NCBI GenBank assembly: GCA_947632575.1
Contig: CANRPV010000045.1
Location: forward strand, 1-10,047
Reading direction: 5' to 3'
DNA from: an uncultured Eggerthellaceae bacterium
GTDB taxonomy: Bacteria; Actinomycetota; Coriobacteriia; Coriobacteriales; Eggerthellaceae
DNA: 10,047 nt
Shown: piece after piece, positions 6,496 through 10,047 of the stretch
Numbering within the stretch: position 1 is the first letter of the stretch
Layout of the letters: each line of letters opens with the position of its first letter
Notes under the pieces: generated by a model
Databases searched by the model: none
Seen by the model: the letters and a program-made list of their open reading frames with translations, nothing else
What the model was told of the DNA's origin: nothing
Translations under genes and position numbers: made by a program

Positions 6496-6607
6496 TGTCC
6501 GCCGAAGACCCTTTTGACAGGGTGCTACGACAAGGCCTTTTCGACAAAACATTTTCGGTAAGGCCTTGTCAGCCAAACGCTTTCGATAAAGCATGTCGGA
6601 CAAAGGA
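6496..6607 (+). repeat. 14-bp tandem repeat, about eight degenerate copies, in the vanW leader
   Basis: Units start at 6496, 6510, 6524, 6538, 6552, 6566, 6580 and 6594 with rough consensus TTTTCGACAAAGCC. For example 6538 reads TTTTCGACAAAACA and 6580 reads CTTTCGATAAAGCA. The last unit carries ACAAAGGA, the ribosome-binding site of vanW. Units 3 and 5-6 also create a perfect 11-bp inverted repeat (6529-6539 with 6560-6570, arms GACAAGGCCTT) with a 20-nt loop that could fold in the leader RNA. There is no T-run after it, so it is not an intrinsic terminator. A GTG at 6495 opens an upstream extension of the vanW frame, but that part is only repeats and is not counted as coding. Confidence 0.7.
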
Positions 6608-6614
6608 CTCGAAT

Positions 6615-7274
6615 ATGAGACGCAGAGTTACCGAGGTCTTTCCCTTTCTTCTCCCTTTAAGGAAATGGCAGCGCAAAACCTTCTTTTATCTCAAGATACG
6701 CTTCGATGGCAACGATTACGCCTCCCGCAAGACGGTGGCGCGCTTAAGAAAAAAGGTCGCTTCCGCCCGCACGCGCTTGATCAACAAAAATACTGGCCAT
6801 GACATCGTCTATCAGTACAACAAAGTACATAATCTCAAGCTTGCTGTTCGTGCGATCAACGGGCTCCTGATTTTTCCGAAACAGTCGTTTTCCTTTTGGC
6901 AGTGCGTAAGGCACGCCGATCGGGTCCCGTCCTATAAAGAGGGCCTCGTGGTCATTAATGGAAAGATCTCCACCGCCAAAGGCGGAGGCTTGTGCCAGCT
7001 GAGCTCCATGCTCTATAGGCTACTCTCGCAAACAAATCTCAGTTTGGTCGAGCGTCACAGCCACGAAGGAGAAAGCCTACCTCTCAATCCCGACGATGAC
7101 GAAACACCACCCGATTCCGATGCGACCGTCAGCGAAGGATGGCTCGATCTCAGGTTCAAAAACGAAACTCCCTTTACCTACCAGCTTGATTTCTCCTTCG
7201 ATGATGAATACCTCTATGGGACTGTTTTCTCCGATGAACCTTGCTACGAGGAGCTTTGCTATGAGGAAGCGTAG
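6615..7274 (+). CDS. vanW: VanW-family protein
   Basis: VanW is an accessory protein of VanB- and VanG-type glycopeptide-resistance clusters; its biochemical role is unknown. The 219-aa protein starts MRRRVTEVFPFLLPLRKW, as VanW proteins do, and carries the family core: GLLIFPKQSFSFW (~83-95), YKEGLVVINGKISTAKGGGLCQLS (~107-130) and DATVSEGWLDLRFKNET. The ATG at 6615 is chosen because AAAGGA lies seven bases upstream and homologues begin here. It is shorter than VanW of VanB clusters, as I recall its length, lacking some 50 C-terminal residues. Its last ten residues, CYEELCYEEA, are encoded by a 15-bp tandem repeat, suggesting that the tail was lost and remade by slippage. It overlaps the ligase start by 14 bp, so translation is likely coupled. 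Confidence 0.9.
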   Translation: MRRRVTEVFPFLLPLRKWQRKTFFYLKIRFDGNDYASRKTVARLRKKVASARTRLINKNTGHDIVYQYNKVHNLKLAVRAINGLLIFPKQSFSFWQCVRHADRVPSYKEGLVVINGKISTAKGGGLCQLSSMLYRLLSQTNLSLVERHSHEGESLPLNPDDDETPPDSDATVSEGWLDLRFKNETPFTYQLDFSFDDEYLYGTVFSDEPCYEELCYEEA

Positions 7275-7286
7275 TGTGAGGAAGCG
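7242..7286 (+). repeat. 15-bp tandem repeat across the vanW stop and ligase start
   Basis: Three successive units begin at 7242, 7257 and 7272 (TGCTACGAGGAGCTT, TGCTATGAGGAAGCG, TAGTGTGAGGAAGCG). In another register TGAGGAAGCGTAGTG is duplicated perfectly at 7262-7276 and 7277-7291. Each unit contains GAGGA, so the array carries repeated ribosome-binding-site-like cores and yields two in-frame starts for the ligase: ATG at 7261 and GTG at 7276. Confidence 0.85.
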
Positions 7287-8370
7287 TAGTGTAGCGGTTA
7301 TTTTCGGCGGCGCTTCTCCCGAATACGAGATTTCATTGGCGTCGGCGCGTGCTGTTCTGCAAAGCTTCCCTTCCGAAAACTATGAGGCCATCGCCCTTGG
7401 TATAAGCCGTGACGGACAATGGCATAGTTACCGCGGGCCCGTAGAAAAGATTGGTGCCGATACATGGCTGGGCGATCCCCAGTGCCATCCGATCGTCATC
7501 TCACCAGGGGGCTTCTTTTATGAGATGTACGACAACGCCCTAAACGGCGACAGTCTCAAAGCTTTCAGGGCCGATCTTGTCATGCCTCTGCTCCACGGCA
7601 TAAACGGCGAGGACGGATCGGTGCAGGGACTCATACAGCTCATGGGAATTCCTCTTGTGGGATGCGATATCGAGTCCTCGGCGCTCTGTCTGGATAAATA
7701 CAAGGCTCATATCGTAGCCAAGGCTGCCGGGATAGAGGTGCCTCACGACATCGTTGTCCTAAGAGACAAAAGACCGAGCCTTTATGCGCTTTACGAAGCC
7801 ATAAAGGGTTTCAATTATCCCCTCTTTGTCAAGCCACTCCGCGGAGGATCCTCCATCGGTATGAGCAAACTGCAGGAGCCCTCTGAACTCAGCGAGGCTT
7901 TGGAGAGCGCCTTTGCCTATGACTCCATCGCGCTGATTGAGGAAGGGGTGCCGGGATTTGAGGTGGGCTGCGCTGTGATAGGAAACCCGAATTCCGAGCG
8001 CCCGGTTCTCGTAAGCCGTGTCGATGAGATCGAAAACCCTACCGGGTTTTTCGACTTCGCCCTGAAATACCAAGGCGACCGGCTCCATACGAAGATTCAT
8101 CTTCCGGCTCGCATCGACAGCGAGACCGAGGCCCTTATCAGGCAAACCGCGCGAAAGATCTATACCGCGCTGGGCTGTTCGGGCTTCGCGCGGGTGGATC
8201 TGTTTTTAACGCCCGCCGGGCGCATCGTCTTTAACGAAGTCAACACCATTCCGGGGTTTACCGAAAGCAGCCGTTTTCCTGCTCTGGCGAAAACGCTCGG
8301 TCTTGATTTTCAGAGTCTTATCGAATGTCTCCTTACCGAAGGGATTGATCATGCAGCATGGAGGTGGTGA
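7261..8370 (+). CDS. VanG-type D-Ala-D-X ligase (probably D-Ala-D-Ser or D-Ala-D-Ala)
   Basis: An ATP-grasp ligase that joins D-alanine to a second D-residue for the peptidoglycan precursor. Its sequence runs close to VanG from memory: VAVIFGGASPEYEISL, HGINGEDGSVQG (112-123), SSALCLDKYKAH, KPLRGGSSIG (191-200), GFEVGCAV and FNEVNTIPGFT (324-334). Expected Mg ligands are Asp313, Glu326 and Asn328. The omega-loop has Lys269-Tyr270, as in D-Ala-D-Ala and D-Ser ligases, and not the pattern of the D-lactate enzymes VanA/VanB. The protein has 369 aa from the ATG at 7261, whose GAGGAG is seven bases upstream; the duplicated MRKRSVRKRS start also allows a GTG five codons later. The frame is intact. 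Upstream in-frame codons overlap vanW and are not used. With no vanT or vanXY here, it might simply be a second or sole housekeeping Ddl. Confidence 0.88.
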   Translation: MRKRSVRKRSVAVIFGGASPEYEISLASARAVLQSFPSENYEAIALGISRDGQWHSYRGPVEKIGADTWLGDPQCHPIVISPGGFFYEMYDNALNGDSLKAFRADLVMPLLHGINGEDGSVQGLIQLMGIPLVGCDIESSALCLDKYKAHIVAKAAGIEVPHDIVVLRDKRPSLYALYEAIKGFNYPLFVKPLRGGSSIGMSKLQEPSELSEALESAFAYDSIALIEEGVPGFEVGCAVIGNPNSERPVLVSRVDEIENPTGFFDFALKYQGDRLHTKIHLPARIDSETEALIRQTARKIYTALGCSGFARVDLFLTPAGRIVFNEVNTIPGFTESSRFPALAKTLGLDFQSLIECLLTEGIDHAAWRW

Positions 8371-8459
8371 TAAGCTGCCGATTCAGCGTCCTAGTGTTAT
8401 GGTCATGACCCCGTCCATCCTCAGAGGAGTGGGTCGCAAGCACGAACACTGAGAGCTTT
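8371..8459 (+). terminator. Convergent gap with a weak terminator candidate
   Basis: In the gap between the ligase and the vanS remnant, CTCAG (8420-8424) can pair with CTGAG (8449-8453), with an inner GTG/CAC, followed by AGCTTTTTATG (8457-8461 all T). This is a long-looped, low-stability hairpin. A 10-bp palindrome GGTCATGACC (8401-8410) is also present. No vanXY or vanT fragment was recognised here. Confidence 0.3.
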
Positions 8460-8901
8460 TTATGCCTTATCCTGAGAAGGCGCCGGTAACGTGATAGAGA
8501 AAGTGGTGAGTCCTTCGGCGCTCTCCGCCGTGATTGATCCTTTGTGGGCCTCAACTATCTCACGAGCAATGGCGAGACCGAGACCCGCCCCTCCGCTTGA
8601 GGTGGACCGTGCGCTGTCCTCTCGATAGAACTTTTTCCTCATCGACATTATCGTCTTCCGAAAGAAGCTGCAGATAGCCGATAACCGAGGTGAGCGGCGT
8701 GCGAATGTCGTGCGCGAGATAGGCGACCAGTTCGGTGTTATCGGCAATCCATGTCCCCAGCTGATTCGAGATAGTGTTGTCAAAAAGAACGAAAAGAAGC
8801 ATAAAGGCGACCGTGAAAACGAAAAGCCCTATCACCGTCGACCCAAGTAATCGACGATTGAGATAATTAATTTGGTTTGGCTTCTTTTGCTTGCTTCCCA
8901 T
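8460..8901 (-). pseudogene. vanS: vanS sensor histidine kinase remnant (internal deletions and frameshift)
   Basis: In the frame from ATG 8901, one membrane segment (residues ~19-40) is followed after only ~20 residues by YLAHDIRTPLTSVIGYLQLL with phosphoacceptor His64, then SEDDNVDEE. A different frame then reads KKFYREDSARS, GGAGLGLAIAREIV (G2 box) and TTFSITLP to the TAA at 8460. Compared with VanS kinases (350-400 aa), the second membrane segment and HAMP linker are missing, as are about 100 residues between the DHp helix and G2 box, including the N box. With only one membrane segment the His domain would be placed outside the cell. No ribosome-binding site precedes the ATG. The gap to vanR is 85 bp of repeats, whereas such pairs usually abut. 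It is clearly non-functional as a kinase unless the assembly is wrong. Confidence 0.85.
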
Positions 8902-8909
8902 GAGGGTGA

Positions 8910-8999
8910 ATCAACGGCCTTTCGTGTTATGGCCCCTCATGTTATGGCCCTTCTTGCTATAGCCTCCTGCGCCAGAGTCTATCTTCCTATGGCCTCTCT
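8910..8999. repeat. 15-bp tandem repeat between vanR and the vanS remnant
   Basis: Six units start at 8910, 8925, 8940, 8955, 8970 and 8985. The best copies are TGTTATGGCCCCTCA, TGTTATGGCCCTTCT, TGCTATAGCCTCCTG and TCCTATGGCCTCTCT; units at 8910 and 8970 are degenerate. The array overlaps the last four codons of vanR. A minus-strand frame through it encodes five-residue repeats but is not a gene. Confidence 0.8.
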
Positions 9000-9685
9000 C
9001 GCAGACTATAACCAACGCCCCACGTGTTTTCGATATAAGTTTTCGTCGAGTCGATTTCGGCCAATTTACTGCGGAGATTGTGGATATGCACCATGACCGC
9101 ATGAACCGATGAGGCGTCCGCCGGTTCGTGCCAAACCTCTTCGAAGATACTCCGCGATGCCAAGGGTTTTCCAGGTTTACGTGCGAGCATCAAAAGGATG
9201 GAGAACTCCGTCGGCGTGAGTTCGAGAGGCTTATCGAACAGCATCGCAAGATGATGATCAGAATCGATAACGATATCGCCGCATTGGATAAAGTGGGCTC
9301 TCTCCGTCTTGCTGTAGTTCCGACGGCGGAGTCTGGCGCGAACCCTCGCCACCAGCTCACGAGGCTTGAAGGGCTTCGGGATGTAATCATCTGCTCCGAG
9401 GGTAAAACCCACCACCTGGTCATATTCCTCGGCCTTGGCACTTAGAAAAAGCACCGGGATTTCGGATTGCGCCCGGATTTTCACGCAGAGCTCATAGCCA
9501 TCCATCACCGGCATCATGACATCAAGAATAGCGAGATCAAAGTCGCCCTCACGAAATGCCTTGAGTGCTTCTTGAGAACTATAGTAAGCAACCGCCTCAA
9601 AGCCCTCTTTATTGAGAATATGCACCACCAGATCGGCGATATTGGCCTCGTCGTCCACCACCAATATGCGGATTTGTTCGCTCAT
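8987..9685 (-). CDS. vanR: VanR-like OmpR-family response regulator
   Basis: A two-component response regulator that, when phosphorylated, activates resistance-type promoters. The receiver domain (1-~120) has acidic Asp11/Asp12, phosphoacceptor Asp55 (LDVMMPVMDG), Ser82 and Lys104 (KPF). A winged-helix DNA-binding domain (~130-230) has ELTPTEFSILLMLARKPG, the recognition-helix region SSVHAVMVHIHNLRSKL and the wing TWGVGYSL. The 232-aa frame is intact. The VanR identity rests on the receiver sequence and on the adjacent vanS remnant with vanW and a VanG-type ligase opposite; other OmpR-type names are possible. The ATG at 9685 has no ribosome-binding site, but TATAAT ends seven bases before it, so the message is probably leaderless. 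With its kinase destroyed, phosphorylation would have to come from another donor. Confidence 0.9.
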   Translation of the reverse strand: MSEQIRILVVDDEANIADLVVHILNKEGFEAVAYYSSQEALKAFREGDFDLAILDVMMPVMDGYELCVKIRAQSEIPVLFLSAKAEEYDQVVGFTLGADDYIPKPFKPRELVARVRARLRRRNYSKTERAHFIQCGDIVIDSDHHLAMLFDKPLELTPTEFSILLMLARKPGKPLASRSIFEEVWHEPADASSVHAVMVHIHNLRSKLAEIDSTKTYIENTWGVGYSLRERP

Positions 9686-9691
9686 AGTTAG

Positions 9692-9697
9692 ATTATA
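9692..9697 (-). promoter_or_regulatory. -10 box of vanR, leaderless promoter
   Basis: The minus strand reads TATAAT at 9697-9692, then CTAACT, then the ATG of vanR, which places the predicted transcription start on the A of ATG. The 17-bp-distant -35 position (TCGGAA) is poor and lies inside the hairpin 9703-9727, which fits a promoter needing an activator. Confidence 0.65.
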
Positions 9698-9702
9698 AAA
9701 AT

Positions 9703-9727
9703 CTCCCCCTCGTATTCCGAGGGGGAG
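9703..9727 (-). terminator. Intrinsic terminator of the surface-protein gene, directly upstream of vanR
   Basis: CTCCCCCTCG (9703-9712) and CGAGGGGGAG (9718-9727) form a perfect GC-rich 10-bp stem with a 5-nt loop. On the minus strand it is followed by ATTTTTAT, a good U-tract. It ends transcription from the gene at 9872-10047 and its U-tract overlaps the vanR -10 box. Confidence 0.88.
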
Positions 9728-9779
9728 GCATCTGTCTTAAGAAAGAATTGACTATTTCTGATCTCAGCTTAAGCGATAA

Positions 9780-9881
9780 GCGCTGGTCTTATCACTACCT
9801 GCGTGTAGGCAATACGCGCTTGTCTCATCCCCATCAAAGTATAGGCGCTGGTCTTATCCCTATCCTTATCCCTACCTGCGT
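9780..9881. repeat. Degenerate ~30-36 bp repeat behind the surface-protein gene
   Basis: GCGCTGGTCTTATC (9780), GCGCTTGTCTCATC (9816) and GCGCTGGTCTTATC (9845) head three copies; copies 1 and 3 also share CTACCTGCGT further on. Copy 3 has an inner 12-bp duplication, CTTATCCCTATC followed by CTTATCCCTACC (9852-9875), in which the stop codon of the surface-protein gene lies. GATAAG (9775-9780) and CTTATC (9788-9793) form a small inverted repeat. Confidence 0.65.
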
Positions 9882-10047
9882 CCATGCTTAGGCAAAGGGC
9901 GGCGCCTTCTTACCTGCAGCGCTGCATAAAGGGCAACAGAGACGGCAGCGGTAACCATAAGCACAGGGCCTCTCAAATCTGTTTTATCCCCGGTTTGGAC
10001 CAAAGGCTTGTTCTCATTGGGAGTGGGCTTTTTGGGCTGCTCGGGGT
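9872..10047 (-). CDS. Sortase-anchored surface protein, C-terminal end only
   Basis: The last 57 codons of a protein entering from the right edge. They show a Pro/Lys/Asn-rich wall-spanning stretch (PEQPKKPTPNENKP), the sortase motif LVQTGD (residues 15-20 of the visible part), a hydrophobic segment (~27-44, PVLMVTAAVSVALYAALQV) and a basic tail RRRRPLPKHGRR, the standard order of a cell-wall sorting signal. The motif has Val where LPXTG has Pro, an uncommon variant. Sortase cuts between Thr and Gly and links the protein to peptidoglycan. The function of the exposed part cannot be told. Its terminator is the hairpin at 9703-9727. Confidence 0.85.
   Translation of the reverse strand, partial: PEQPKKPTPNENKPLVQTGDKTDLRGPVLMVTAAVSVALYAALQVRRRRPLPKHGRR

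Noticed and set aside
6529..6570. Riboswitch or attenuator in the vanW leader
   Set aside because: Only one long-looped stem is seen, explained by the repeat units, with no following T-run and no known riboswitch motif.
6496..6607. CRISPR array
   Set aside because: Units are contiguous 14-mers without spacers, and no cas genes are present.
6495..6614. GTG at 6495 as the vanW start
   Set aside because: The extra 40 codons are the 14-bp repeat array. The ATG at 6615 has a strong ribosome-binding site and matches the family N-terminus.
7096..7260. ATG at 7096 as the ligase start
   Set aside because: It would add 55 residues lying inside vanW in another frame; ligases of this family begin just before the VAVIFGG motif.
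8401..8410. Palindrome GGTCATGACC as an operator or a vanXY remnant
   Set aside because: It lies between convergent gene ends, with no promoter to control and no recognisable coding remnant around it.
8911..9102. Minus-strand frame with five-residue repeats (GHNMR, GHNTK)
   Set aside because: It is a by-product of the 15-bp repeat being a multiple of three, and overlaps the 3' end of vanR.

Overview
The window reads as part of a Gram-positive chromosome of moderate to moderately high GC, most likely an anaerobic, gut- or mouth-type actinobacterium of the Coriobacteriia (Atopobium/Olsenella-like). This assignment is inferred from the gene mix: [NiFe]-hydrogenase maturation, a sortase-anchored surface protein, VanG-type peptidoglycan genes and frequent GTG/TTG starts. 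It was not tested by any search.

Left part (1-2188): the minus strand carries a nickel/hydrogenase pair, the regulator nikR followed by hypE, which runs off the left edge. Upstream of them is a small helical protein of unknown function. A divergent 158-aa hypothetical gene lies on the plus strand, and its 3' end hides a hairpin that looks like the terminator of the convergent phosphohexomutase gene. Middle part (2292-6068): a phosphoglucomutase/phosphomannomutase (minus) and UDP-glucose 4-epimerase GalE (plus) are divergently transcribed and supply sugar nucleotides for the envelope. They are followed on the minus strand by a HAD phosphatase and a VanZ-family membrane protein, whose 3' end overlaps that of galE.

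Right part (6069-10047): a compact vancomycin-resistance-like locus. vanW and a VanG-type D-Ala-D-X ligase are on the plus strand. Facing them on the minus strand are a VanR-like response regulator and a wrecked vanS. The VanS reading frame keeps one membrane segment, the phosphoacceptor His box and the G2 box of the ATPase, but it has lost the second membrane segment/HAMP and most of the catalytic domain, and it is frameshifted. No serine racemase (vanT) or D,D-peptidase (vanXY/vanY) is present in the window. At the right edge is the C-terminus of a sortase substrate (LVQTG, membrane segment, Arg-rich tail).

The most striking structure not explained by genes is that nearly every gap in the right part is built from its own short tandem repeat. 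These are a 16-bp unit before the HAD gene, a 14-bp unit before vanW (its last copy supplies the ribosome-binding site), a 15-bp unit across the vanW/ligase junction (duplicating the ribosome-binding site and start), a different 15-bp unit between vanR and vanS, and a longer degenerate repeat behind the surface-protein gene. The core sugar genes do not have such arrays. vanR itself appears to be leaderless: a perfect TATAAT ends seven bases before its ATG, and this -10 box overlaps the U-tract of the preceding terminator.
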